Counted from the first letter of the stretch, positions 46,782 through 58,874 are shown. The stretch: DNA of 64,000 nt from Primulina eburnea (GCF_022965805.1 NC_133101.1:46952342-47016341); one strand, 5' to 3'. Numbers and translations are program-made. Notes: generated from the letters alone by a model not told the origin.

Positions 46782-47690
46782 GTTCGGGCCTGAAGAAACT
46801 GGCATCAAAATTATTGGTTTTGTTTTCGTTTCGTGTATGCAGAGTGACTGGGGGAGCATGGGGTTGCCTCTCAAATGGTGTTTCTTTGGTCCATTCTACC
46901 AAGCCGGCTCTTGGAAGAGTCGACTATCCTTCCTTGTACTTTTGTTTGTTTGTTTATTATTTATTATTATTATTTATTTAGTTATTAAAATTAACGTTAA
47001 CATTTCATTATTTTATAAATGCATTTCATTATTAAAAGATAAAACTATTATAAACTAAACTAATTGCTACTTTTATTTCATCTCTGTGTGTGTATCCAAT
47101 AGATTCAATTACTTTTAATAGTTTTTTAAAGTTTAGAGATACTCAAAATAAAATTTTATAAAGTTTTAAAAAATCATGTTATATTCAATTTTAAATTTTT
47201 TTAAATTTATAAAAATCTAGAGGTATCCAAAATGTCAATAATGAAATTATTTATTACAAATCGTGAAATGCTAGGTACAACTATAAAAAGTAAAATATTC
47301 TCTTGTACTAATATCAAATATTTGAATAGATTTCTTATTTAAAAATACATCATAAATCACATTCTTTCATTCTCCGAAGACGGGGCAGTAGTTGCACCTG
47401 CTCCTTGCCCCCTCAATTTTTTAATCTTTGTTCGGATGGGAAAGTGGAGATGAGGTGTAGGCCTTTGGGGGCACCGTGTAACGATCATGGACCATTAAGA
47501 TTAACCAACATGAGTCTTAGCCTATATTCATGCGTCACTACTGGTCATGGGTCTTTAGGATGGTCCAGCATGAGATGTAACTCATGTCCATTTACCGTCA
47601 CTCATAGAATATCTCACATGTGGAAAGTGGTTTCTTTAGGCTTCTCCAACACTTGAACTTAGATTTCTAAAGTGTTGGTAGGAATCTAGG
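46782..47690 (-). promoter_or_regulatory. NAGLU upstream region
   Basis: Contains the presumed 5' UTR and proximal promoter. No TATA or other element could be assigned confidently. At 47480-47620 (plus) there are two diverged copies of a CA-CATGAG...CATG...CGTCAC segment of unknown nature. Confidence 0.4.
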
Positions 47691-47699
47691 TACTTATGT

Positions 47700-49068
47700 A
47701 GGTCCAAAATACGATAACGTAATCCAACTGCATGAAAATCTAGGAAAAATAGAAAATGCATAATTAAATCATTTTAATTGCATTATTTATATGTTTATAT
47801 ATTTAGAATGTGGTTTTTTATTAGAATGCATAAAACTGTGTTTTCAAGGGTTATTAGAGACGTGACCGAAGAACGAAGACCGAGGACTGTAAAGGGAAAA
47901 TATTTGTATCAAACAATTATTTTTAATTATTTAATATATGACATATTTTAATAAGTGATATTCGAAAATGGTGTTTTTTGATATGATTTTATATGCGGAT
48001 TCGTATTTTAAACCGATGATCGATTTTTTATGAAAACAAGGACTTTTTGGAGGCTTGCTTAATATTTTTGAAAAAATTCCTAAACAAGATATTTTTCTTA
48101 CATTATAATAGGCCTATTATAACAAGGTTATTAGGTATAGCTTGCTACCCAATTATTTATATAAAAATACGGAGTTTCTAAACCACAAAACTCTTCAAAT
48201 CACACACTCAAAAGCATTACAAACATAGTGTTTCTCTCTCCACCCCACACGAACAGACACCACACATTTTTGGGAAACAGTTCACGTGATTTACAAGGAA
48301 TAAAACGAAGCAAGGATTTCTCGTCTCTCCGCCATTGTTTTTCGCGTCTAGAATTGATTTTCATGCGTGATTTGCCTTAATCTTTCTTGAATTTCCATTC
48401 ATACCATATTATGTGCGAAAGATACATGGTTGCATGAAAAATATGTTACCCTATTTATATTTTCATTTTATGATATATACATGCCAAAAACTTGAGTTTT
48501 CATGCTTTTTAAATCATGTTATTAATGCACAAAGGGGCTTCCAGGTAGGGCTATTAGCAGGACCAATTTTCAGAGGGTTTAGGGACCCCTAGATGCATGG
48601 TTAAGGGCTGGAAAAGAAGGATGGAAGGGCTGCACGTTTTGGGGACAAAAAGGGGCTAGGGCTTGAGTTTGGGAAGAAACAAGGGAGAGGGTTGTGCAGG
48701 GGCTGTCCAGGCGAGGGGCTGGGCTCGTGAGGGTCCTAGCCATTAGCCACGGTGGTCCACACACAGCTGGAGGGGCTCGTAAGGGCAGAGACTGCAAGAA
48801 AGGGTCGTGCATCCTTGTGTCGCGTGTAAGGGTGAGTAAAAAGCACGTCCTCGTGCATGGGCTGTAGATGATGTTCTATTAGGTTTCTAAGGGTTCGCTC
48901 TAGGTCCTATGATGGTTTTTTAGGGTCTGGAGGTGTCATTTGAGGGCTATGATCGAAGGAACTCTTGAATGGTTAGGGCTAGGGTTTGGAAAAATAAGCG
49001 CAGAAATTTCTAGAAGCATTCTAGGCGTTTTCGAGAGTCTTAATTGGGTTGAAAAAGGGTTGGTTAGG
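47700..49068 (+). repeat. Gypsy-type LTR relic, host of the SIRE-like insertion
   Basis: A TATA-like TTATATAAAAATAC near 48160, then a C/T- and A-rich leader, then the blocks shared with 7310-8000. It is cut near 49069 by the copia LTR. The rest of the LTR presumably lies beyond the window. Confidence 0.55.
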
Positions 49069-49239
49069 TGTTGGAAACTTAATTTTGGTGGTATGAAAAA
49101 CTAAAGTGATTTAATTTATTGGACTAACTGATCAAGTAGTTTGAAGTAACTGAACTACATAAATCAACTGACAGTTACCTAACTGAAGATTAATGCGCAG
49201 TTTATCGAAGGCAATTGAAAGTAGTTGAACTGAACTTAC
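49069..49239 (+). repeat. SIRE-like copia 5' LTR, first 171 bp
   Basis: Starts near TGTTGGAAACTTAATTTTGG; the exact start is uncertain because the host relic has a similar GGTGTTAGTAAACT. It is interrupted after CTTAC by the Angela-like element and resumes at 62303 with GAAGACGAATGAC. Confidence 0.7.
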
Positions 49240-51305
49240 TGTTAGAGTAGGTGCCCGTCGAGCCAAGTGTTGGCCGAGTGTTCACAATGAAACTATGTAT
49301 AAACGATCTTTATTTTAATTATATTTGAAATTATTGTTTTGGCACATCTTTATCTGTATACTCATGCTAGTTGCATAGATAAAGTCCTTGAATATACAAA
49401 TAGTAGAAAGAATATGAGATGCTCATATGATGAGTATCATGAAACTCATATTTGGAATACTGTATATTCTAAACAGTTCCTAGTCGATTCAGCCGCCGCT
49501 AAGAAGGATATAGGCCACTCGAGTTAGAGACTAGTATCTGTGATGTGATTACCATGTTTCATTGGTAGGGGACATTGTGATGTCCAAGCATGCAGATAGG
49601 TGCTCCTAGTAGAGTGCACTGAACAACCCTCCATTAAAGGACTTTCCAAGTGGTTCTCACTTATCGAGTGGAAACGTCCTAGTTTATGGTTGTACACCAT
49701 TAGTCCTTATGACCCGGGACAACATTGAGACTCTATGTGCTAGCATTGCACTTTGACTTGTTTACCGACTCTCAAGGGGTCATCAGGTGGCAAGGTTGGG
49801 TGTTCTGTCGAAACATATAGGAGTCGATGCATTGTAGTCGGGGATTCACCGCTTACCTTCGGGTATGGATATCCTATGTGTTTTCATGTATATGTAGTGT
49901 GAAATCTCTGATCAGAGTATGGTGGTAATTATGAAAGGAGTTTCATATATTACACCATCGATGCAACTACTGCATGACACATAGTATCGATTCATTGACA
50001 ACTCTCGATAAACCAATGGTTGTCGAATCGGTCGGGATATATGAGTTGAAGGGACCGTACTGTACGCTAACCATAATTGAATGGTTCTTGCAGGACACTA
50101 TCATTTGATACCTAGGGATACATGTAAGTGATGCTGCTAGGCAGTTTAACATGATTGGTTGGGTACTATCAGACTTGAGTTCTGACGTTCTTGTTATCAA
50201 GGAGTTGATAAGTAAGAATGGAGCAATTGGGGTATGCTCATATAAGGACATGTTTAGTCCGAATCACATGGAGATGTGAACCCACGGCTAGTTGTATCAA
50301 TGAATCATTGAGGGCCACACAAGTGCTGGCTTTCTAGATCCCGTTGAGAAGTAAAATTAGTTCAATGTGTTGAACGACTTATAAATGAGTTTATAAGTGT
50401 AAGGAAAAATAGAAGTATGACTTCTATAAGAGAAATGTAAATTTTAATTTATGGGAAGTGTTCCCTAAATTAAAAGTTGGCCAATTGAATAATGTATTTG
50501 AAAATTGTGATTTTCATAAACATTATTATGGACTAAATTAAATTAATTCAAGTGTTGAATTAATTAAACACTAGTGGACCTAGTAGAGTCCAAATAATTA
50601 AATTAATTCAAGTGTTGAATTAATTAAATTATATTGAGTCTTGTAGAGCTCAATTTAAATTAATTATTTAACTAGTGGGACTTGGGTAAATTCAAGTAAT
50701 GTTTAATTAGTCTCAAATATGTTTGAGATAATTAAATTTAATCCATGGTTTTTATTTTGATAATAAACCATATAATATGCATGCATGGGAGGTGAAGGGT
50801 TGGAGACAACTTTTTCAAATATCAAGGCTTGGCATGCTACTTTTGTCTCTACTTTTTGCAAGTCCAAGACAAGTCTCTCTCCCCTCTTTTCCATGTATGA
50901 TGGCCGAAACATTGCATACCATTCTCTCAAGTTTTCTCTCAATTTTTCTCTTCAAGTGTTGAGGAAGAAAAATACTTCTCTTTGAAAAATCCTTTTATTT
51001 TTCTAGTGCAAAATAAGAGGGGTTCTAGTTTGCTAGTGGTGGGCCTAATTTTGAAGGAAAGAAAGGAGTCCAAGGAAGCTTGTAGATCTTCATTCCATTC
51101 AAGAGCCAAGTTGTTCACAACTTGGTTGGAGCCATCATCAACCTTAAGAGGTTGATAGGTAACTATTTCTAAACACACTATGAATGTCATTTTGGTGTTT
51201 TATTGTATTTCCTACACAAAATCATGGTGGCCGAAATTTATATGCTAAAATCGAAATTTTTGTGCTTCCGTTGCGTTTCCGGCCACCGTAACCGATCCTC
51301 TTTCA
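49240..51305 (+). repeat. 5' LTR of Angela-like element
   Basis: 2,066 bp, near-identical to 60234-62297; many of the few differences are one-base indels. It contains two 60-bp-spaced copies of the hairpin TTAATTCAAGTGTTGAATTA (50543 and 50603). Confidence 0.97.
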
Positions 51306-51307
51306 AG

Positions 51308-51320
51308 TGATATCCGAGCT
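51308..51320 (+). other. Primer binding site of Angela-like element
   Basis: TGATATCCGAGCT two bases after the 5' LTR, a one- to two-base variant of the initiator-Met site. Confidence 0.8.
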
Positions 51321-53090
51321 ATGTTTACGTTTTTGTGTAGCAAATACAAGATATTATGTTGAGATCGATTTCTAACCGCATGAGTGTATTTTTTGCAACA
51401 AAATACCAAGGCTTTTTGGGGAAATTTCGGGCAGCATTGCTTCGGGCAGCTCGGGCTGCCCGAGGGTCTGCCCGTTTCGGGCAGCAAGGGCAGCCCCGAC
51501 GCCCCTCTTTTAAAAATAAAAAAAAAAAATTTTGTGACCGGAATCCGGCGACGGAGCTCTAGCGACGGAAATGACGACTAGGGTTTTCAAAAGGTGTTTT
51601 GAAATATCCAAGTGTCATGGGCCTTGAGTTGTTGGGCCATTGGATGGCTAACATATTTGTGAATTTTAAATGGGCCAAAACGTTTTTTGGTGAAAAATAA
51701 TTTTTAGGGCCCTTAAGTTTAAAATTACAAAAGTTGCAAATATTTTCTCATGAAATAAATAATTTAAGTTGGACTTTAATTATTTATAGTAAATGGTGAT
51801 TTACAAGAAATTCGGTTATACATAAATTAATTGGAAAGTAGACAAAGGTGTTTGTATACTTTGTTAATTTAGTTTATAATCGTGGCGGTTAGTGATTGGA
51901 TCAAGATATATAATATTGGATCAATTAATTATTGTGATAATTAATTGATGGTGTATGATATGTGATATTATGCATGAAGGATGATCAAAAGCCCAAGCCC
52001 AATTTGCTAGGTGTATGCTAGGATATTTTGTGTTGAATGATTGTAATAATTATCAATTTATAAAGTGGGCTTGGTTTATGGCCCGTTCCCACCCCCATGA
52101 GATGTATCCCTATTTGCCATGGATATTTATTTGTAAATATTAATATAGTGGATGATCAAGATTGGAAGATGGTGGCCATGTTCATTATGAAGATCGAAGA
52201 CATGTAAATATTGGAAGCTTATGTAATAGTTGCATTTGCATCCCGTGCATTTCCCTAGGATTGGACCTAGGCCCGTGTTTAGCTCACACGGTCCGTTAGT
52301 ATTGGGGCGATTGATCATCCTTGTTTGTTTACTGTTTATAATATATGCACGATATGTTATAAATAATGAGTATGTGCGTTATTATTATAATAACAAAGTT
52401 GCATGAATCCGGCAAACATACGATCAAACATGGCGAGCATTTAAATATAATTAATGATGAGACCGTTTCAAAATTAAAAATCCTCGTTTTGAATTAGATT
52501 CAAAATTAATATCAAGCCCGAAAAGGGGAATTATAAATTTGTTTATAATTTCCTTGTCTTCCATCGACAAATGGGTGCATGACGAATCGCTACCCGTACT
52601 CGGGGCTCGGCTCATATTATTGGGGGGGCCCTTAGTACCGGAAAGCTGTGACATCCATTTGACATGGTGATGTGAACTACGTGGAACTCCCATGACTTCG
52701 GCTCATATTATTGAGGGAACTCTTGGCGACCGTCCATTAAGGTTCAACATCGATGGGTAAGGCTTGACACGTAAAGATGAACGACGTCATATTATTGGGT
52801 CCTAATCAAATGTGAGACAAAAGTTTACATAGAGGGTTGCATTGTTATGCAATTGGAAACTACCTTTTAGGAATTGTGATTGGCTGATATTATTCGGGAT
52901 CATAATTCGCTAATTGGACCTTACGTACCTACTGAGAAAAAGAGTTTCCCGTTTTCACTAGAGGGTAGTGAAAGATGTCAAAACAGTGGGAGTAAACATT
53001 TATAAAGTTAAAGTCCATACTTTATATCTTACTAAATATTTTAAAATAGTCATTAACATTTATCTGTTTACTTTTCAGTACTATTTAACG
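51321..53090 (+). other. Long untranslated leader of Angela-like element
   Basis: About 1.8 kb without a supported gene. It holds a GC-rich inverted-repeat cluster (51427-51498, CGGGCAGC/GCTGCCCG) and four spaced copies of CATATTATTGGG-like sequence (52609, 52700, 52785, 52882). Possible roles are RNA folding, packaging or dimerisation, by analogy only. Confidence 0.7.
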
Positions 53091-55687
53091 ATGTCTTCAA
53101 TTCGCAATCCGCTTTCTGCCATACTCGAAAAACATGTGTTAACCGGACCTAACTACCTCACTTGGCTAAGAAACCTGAAAATCGTCTTGAACTCGGAAAA
53201 GATTGCATATACACTGACTGAGTCGCCCCCTGATAAGGCTCCGACTGACTGCACTCCTGAGGAATTGCAGACCTACAAGGATTGGTGTGACCATGACTTG
53301 AAGACCAAGTGTTATATGCAGGCTTCTATGAATGATGAGCTGCAGAGGCGTTTTGAGGGTGCAAAGAGTGCTGCTGACATTCATTTGCACCTCAAGGAGC
53401 TCTTTGGTGAGCAGACTCGGCCTCTTAGACATGCTACCGTCAAGAAGCTAATCACTTTGCGCATGCGAGATGGGGCCTCGGTCCATGAGCATGGCCTAAA
53501 GATGATTGGACTCGTGGACAAGCTTGTTGGCATGGATTTGATATTGCCTTCGGAGTTGACCACCGACGTGTTGCTGTTATCGCTGCCTAGCTCGTTTGAT
53601 CCTTTTGTGGTGAATTTCAATATGAACAAGATGGAGCCGACCCTTGAGGAGTTGGTGAACATGCTTGTGACTTTTGAGTCCACTATCAAGAAAGAGAAGT
53701 CGGTTCTTTATGTGGGTTCTTCATCTGGTACGAAGACCGATCCACGTGGGAAGAGGAAGAAGCGTTCTTTCCAACGTCCCAAGAAGAACGTGCCCTTGAA
53801 GAGGCAAGCTCCGAGTCCCGTTGTGGTAGCCACACCAGTGAAGGCTAACAAGACTGTTGACGTTTGTCATTACTGCAAGAAGCCTGGACATTGGAGGCGT
53901 AACTGCAGGGAATATCTTGCCCAGAAGGGTTCTGGAAACGGTATGTTCTATATTGAAGTAAACATTTCAATTAACTCTACTTCTTGGGTATTGGATACCG
54001 GCTGTGGCTCACATCTCTGTAATGATTTGCAGGTGATGGGAAGAAGTAGAAGGCTTAGAAAAGGTGAGACCTTTTTGAGGATGGGCAATGGAGCAAGGGT
54101 TGCTGCCAAGGCCGTAGGAGATGTTTACTTGCTTTTGAACAATGATTTTAAGTTAATTTTGAGAGATATTTTGTTTGTACCCGACTTGGTGAAAACATTA
54201 TTTCCATTTCTATGTTGGACAAAGATGAATTTTCTTGTTTATTTAGCAAAGGTGTTTGCAACATTTACAAGAATGAATGTTTAGTTGGTACTGGGGAACT
54301 TGAAAACGATCTCTATAACTTAAAATTGAAAGATATTCCACTAAACAATGTCCAAGCGATAACAACAACAAACAAGAGAAAACAAGATACTCTAAATTCG
54401 GCACAATTATGGCATGCTCGATTAGGACATATTTCCTTAAGAAGGATGAACAAGCTAGTGGGAGTTGGCATGTTCGATATGTCTGATATTAATGCTCTCA
54501 CGACTTGTGAATCCTGTCTAAAAGCAAAGATGAAATACAAATCTGAAGCTTTTGAAAGGTTCAAAGAATTCAGAAGTGAAGTAGAGAATCAGTTGGGACA
54601 AAGCATCCAGACACTTCGATCGGATCGGGGTGGTGAGTACTTGAGTGCCGAGTTCCAAGAGTATCTAAGGGAGAATGGGATTCTCTCGCAGTGGACTCCG
54701 CCCGCTACACCACAGTTAAATGGTGTTTCGGAGCGCCGTAACCGGACTTTGATGGACATGGTTCGGTCTATGATGGGGTTCACGGAGTTGCCGCCATCCT
54801 TTTGGGGATATGCGCTTGAGACAGCGGCACTGTTGTTGAACAATGTCCATACAAAAGCAGTTGATAAGACACCATATGAGATATGGATGGGTAAGCCACC
54901 CAAATATTCATATTTTAGAATATGGGGGTGCCCTGCTTATGTGAAGCAGGTAGTGGGAGATAAATTGGATAGTCGATCCATTTTATGTTACTTTGTGGGA
55001 TATCCAAAGAATTCTGTTGGATATTACTTCTATCATCCCCAAGAAACAAAGGTATTTGTTTCTAGGAATGCAACCTTTTTGGAAAGGGAATTTCTATTGA
55101 ATAGAAAAGGAGAGATGATAGAAATCGAAGAAGTTCGAGAGACACCCACAATTGTAGAACCCACACCCGAAGAGCCAAGGGAGGAGATACAAGCTCCTAG
55201 AAGATCCGAGAGAGTCTCGAGACCACCTATGAGGTATGGTCTGCTTCTTGAAGAGGGCCGTGATGAGCCTAACCTTGGATGTGATCCAAGGACCTTCAAG
55301 GAAGCGTTATCTGATGCCGATTCATCCAAGTGGCTTGAAGCAATGGAATCTGAGATGAATTCCATGCATTCGAACCAAGTGTGGAATCTTGTGGATCCAC
55401 CTGAGGGAACTGTTCCCATAGGGTGTAAATGGATTTACAAGAGGAAACTTGGGGCGGATGGGAAGGTATTGACCTTCAAAGCGCGATTGGTAGCAAAAGG
55501 ATATACTCAAAGACAAGGAGTTGACTTTGAAGAAACCTTTTCTCCAGTCGCAATGTTCAAGTCCATAAGGATTTTGCTAGCTATAGCTGCATGGTATGAC
55601 TATGAGATATGGCAGATGGATGTTAAGACAGCATTTCTTAATGGGGATATTAAGGAAGAAATTTACATGTCTCAACCCGAAGGGTTT
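53091..55687 (+). pseudogene. Angela-like gag-pol, 5' part (Gag, PR, IN, start of RT)
   Basis: The start is the Met at 53091 (MSSIRNPLSAILEKH), which aligns with family Gag starts rather than the upstream in-frame Met at 52968. A CCHC knuckle CHYCKKPGHWRRNC is followed by protease WVLDTGCGSHLC. A one-base loss in an A-run (54192-54195) shifts frame. Integrase has HARLGHIS and CESC, then jumps from CLKAKM to FERFKEFRSEVENQ near 54533. This omits the usual segment with the first catalytic Asp. The later LRSDRGGEY and LNGVSERRN are present. RT starts at about 55380 (GCKWIYKRKLGADGK, MDVKTAFLNGDIKEEIYM) and is cut at 55687. Confidence 0.93.
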
Positions 55688-57095
55688 TGTAGTAGCCCGA
55701 ATGCCGATTGGGTAATTAACGGACTAATGGTGATGGTGATCATGATCGGAAGGTCTGAGATGGTTCGAAGCAACGCGAAGAGGTCGGAAAGTTCCGAAGT
55801 GTAGTTTCGGTGGATCCGATCATGAGGTGTCAAGAGCAGGCTGGACACGTGCATGTTCGGACGGGCCCGAAGTGTATGATCGGAGGATCCGATCATGAGC
55901 TGTCAAGAGCCAATGGACACGGTAGCGTTCGGACGTTCCGAAGTGGTGTTCGGAGGATCCGAACATGGCCTATAAATAGTGGTCGGATTTCCTCATTTTG
56001 ACTCGCCAATTCAGAGAATTCCATAGCATTTCAGTCGTTTCTGACAGGTTCTAGTCTTGTTCCGAGATTTGGGCACTAGCGGGGAGCTGCTGGTCTTGTA
56101 GCAGAGCTGTGCTCTAGTTGGGAGCTAGCGGCATCAGCGGGCTAGCGACGGACGAAGGTTTGGAATTTTATCAGTATTTATCTCAGGATTATCTAGTTAA
56201 GTCTGGTAGATAAGTTTAGTGATGGTTTTCACTTGATGAATAGGCTTGGATTAGACCTGTTGTCTGGTTGTTCCAGTGGATTAGGATTGCAGTGATAGAG
56301 GTACGAAAGTACTATCCGAGATATCCTGGTTGAGTATACATTCATATATGTGTTGCATGAGTATTTGCTGCATTGATATATGTCATATGATGCATGCTAT
56401 TATGTCACGGTTATTACTGCACGTTGCATTTCATGTTGAGCCGTATTCTCCTTTGAGATAGCCTTTACTGTTGAGCTGTATCTCTTTCGAGATAAGCTAT
56501 ATCTTGGGGCCGCTCAGCCCTGTCTTGTGGACGCATGGACACCGAGAGTACACAGTGGCCGACGGGTCGGGAGGGCTTCGGTGGTCCGGGACATTTTAGG
56601 TCCACGTCTGTCTTGTAGTGGATGCAGTGACCCAGAGGTTGGACCGCGCGGCACTATCCACTTGGCGCCTCTAGACTGAGCATTGTTGAGATCCTTTTGT
56701 GACTCCTGTTTCTTGACTACCCCGGTATCATGATCATAGCATGTGCATTTCATATAGGTCTGTATACTCATACTTTTGTACTGGGCGTTCTTATCGCTCA
56801 CGTCCTCGGTTTTGTTTATTCTTGGACACCCCATTCCCACGGGGCAGGCTTCAGGTTGGACAGCTCAGGAGGAGCAGGAGGAGGACGTTGAGTAGCTGGT
56901 TGGTTTAGTTTATCGGTATTGTTTTGATTCGATATGGTTGTATTGGATATTTTATTTTGAGTTATTCTAGACTTCGATTGGGTTGTATAACCATTATTTT
57001 GTTGGTATTTTCCGCTGTTATCTCTGATTATTGTTATTAGGTTAATTGCATGCTTAGTTCTTGCCTAGTAGGTGATTCTGGAACGGGTCACTACA
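55688..57095 (+). repeat. 5' LTR of the deleted gypsy element
   Basis: TGTAGTAGCCCGAATG...GGGTCACTACA. Beyond about 55930 it looks essentially identical to the partner; the first 240 bp have about a dozen differences, mostly single-base indels. Confidence 0.96.
55971..55978 (+). promoter_or_regulatory. TATA box in 5' LTR of the deleted gypsy element
   Basis: TATAAATA about 285 bp into the LTR, directly downstream of repeated TTCGGA/TCCGAA motifs. The copy in the other LTR is at 57750-57757. Confidence 0.75.
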
Positions 57096-57196
57096 TTTAT
57101 GGTATCAGAGCGATGCATACGATTTTGGGATATAGATTTCTGTTTTGGGATTTCCATTGACCAATTTACTAGTTTCCCCATTCTATTGTTGTAGCA

Positions 57197-57430
57197 ATGG
57201 CTGACCACTTTGGTGACGGGAGTAGTCAGGGGAGTGTAGGTCGATGGGGTGACCAGGACGATCGTAGGCGTCATCGTGAGCATCGTCATCGACGGAATGG
57301 TCCTAGGCGTTTTGATATGCATCGTTTCATTCAGATGGGGCCTAAGCCTTTAGTTGGTGGTGAGACTCCCGATGATGCGGAGGATTGGTTAGAGCGCATG
57401 GAGAGTTGTTTTGTTTTGTTCATTCTCTAA
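57197..57430 (+). CDS. Truncated gypsy Gag (77 residues)
   Basis: MADHFGDGSSQGSVGRWG, an Arg/His-rich stretch, then FIQMGPKPLVGGETPDDAED and WLERMESCF, the usual gypsy Gag N-terminus. After MESCF the sequence switches to VLFIL and stop, at the internal deletion junction. Capsid, protease, RT and integrase are all gone, so any mobility would depend on another element. Confidence 0.75.
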   Translation: MADHFGDGSSQGSVGRWGDQDDRRRHREHRHRRNGPRRFDMHRFIQMGPKPLVGGETPDDAEDWLERMESCFVLFIL

Positions 57431-57471
57431 GCTTGATTTCGAGGACGAAATCTTTTTTAAGGGGGGGAGAA

Positions 57472-58874
57472 TGTAGTAGCCCGAATGCCGAATTGGGTAA
57501 TTAACGGACTAATGGTGATTGATCATGATCGGAAGGTCTGAAGATGGTTCGGAAGCACCGAAGAGGTCGGAAGTTCCGAAGTGTAGGTTCGGTGGATCCG
57601 ATCATGAGGTGTCAAGAGCAGCTGGACACGTGCATGTTCGGACGGTCCGAAGTGTATGATCGGAGGATCCGATCATGAGCTGTCAAGAGCCAATGGACAC
57701 GTAGCGTTCGGACGTTCCGAAGTGGTGTTCGGAGGATCCGAACATGGCCTATAAATAGTGGTCGGATTTCCTCATTTTGACTCGCCAATTCAGAGAATTC
57801 CATAGCATTTCAGTCGTTTCTGACAGGTTCTAGTCTTGTTCCGAGATTTGGGCACTAGCGGGGAGCTGCTGGTCTTGTAGCAGAGCTGTGCTCTAGTTGG
57901 GAGCTAGCGGCATCAGCGGGCTAGCGACGGACGAAGGTTTGGAATTTTATCAGTATTTATCTCAGGATTATCTAGTTAAGTCTGGTAGATAAGTTTAGTG
58001 ATGGTTTTCACTTGATGAATAGGCTTGGATTAGACCTGTTGTCTGGTTGTTCCAGTGGATTAGGATTGCAGTGATAGAGGTACGAAAGTACTATCCGAGA
58101 TATCCTGGTTGAGTATACATTCATATATGTGTTGCATGAGTATTTGCTGCATTGATATATGTCATATGATGCATGCTATTATGTCACGGTTATTACTGCA
58201 CGTTGCATTTCATGTTGAGCCGTATTCTCCTTTGAGATAGCCTTTACTGTTGAGCTGTATCTCTTTCGAGATAAGCTATATCTTGGGGCCGCTCAGCCCT
58301 GTCTTGTGGACGCATGGACACCGAGAGTACACAGTGGCCGACGGGTCGGGAGGGCTTCGGTGGTCCGGGACATTTTAGGTCCACGTCTGTCTTGTAGTGG
58401 ATGCAGTGACCCAGAGGTTGGACCGCGCGGCACTATCCACTTGGCGCCTCTAGACTGAGCATTGTTGAGATCCTTTTGTGACTCCTGTTTCTTGACTACC
58501 CCGGTATCATGATCATAGCATGTGCATTTCATATAGGTCTGTATACTCATACTTTTGTACTGGGCGTTCTTATCGCTCACGTCCTCGGTTTTGTTTATTC
58601 TTGGACACCCCATTCCCACGGGGCAGGCTTCAGGTTGGACAGCTCAGGAGGAGCAGGAGGAGGACGTTGAGTAGCTGGTTGGTTTAGTTTATCGGTATTG
58701 TTTTGATTCGATATGGTTGTATTGGATATTTTATTTTGAGTTATTCTAGACTTCGATTGGGTTGTATAACCATTATTTTGTTGGTATTTTCCGCTGTTAT
58801 CTCTGATTATTGTTATTAGGTTAATTGCATGCTTAGTTCTTGCCTAGTAGGTGATTCTGGAACGGGTCACTACA
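57472..58874 (+). repeat. 3' LTR of the deleted gypsy element
   Basis: 1,403-bp partner of 55688-57095, immediately after the polypurine tract. Confidence 0.96.

Larger units (their letters stand above)
55688..58874 (+). mobile_element. Internally deleted gypsy element (TR-GAG-like), duplication GGTTT
   Basis: LTRs at 55688-57095 and 57472-58874 (1,408 and 1,403 bp) flank only 376 bp. TGGTATCAGAGC lies at 57099-57110. The interior holds a Gag start, a scrap resembling the end of gypsy pol, and a polypurine tract AAGGGGGGGAGA at 57459-57470. The duplication GGTTT is at 55683-55687 and 58875-58879. It sits inside the Angela-like RT gene. Confidence 0.97.

Noticed and set aside
46446..46874. 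Exon 1 reading into a polyasparagine tail as a 142-residue protein
   Set aside because: The Asn run is the intronic ATT microsatellite after a good donor; exon 2 continues the family sequence. The upstream Met at 46874 would bury the signal peptide.
52968..53090. Upstream Met at 52968 as the Angela-like Gag start
   Set aside because: The added residues are hydrophobic and unlike family Gag; MSSIRNP at 53091 aligns with the usual start.
57099..57110. Possible tRNA-Met related sequence
   Set aside because: Only the 12-base primer complement is present at each LTR edge; no cloverleaf surrounds it here or at the other primer sites.
56514..58619. Identical 108-residue minus-strand frames in duplicate
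   Set aside because: They are antisense shadows within the two gypsy LTRs, so identity reflects LTR duplication.
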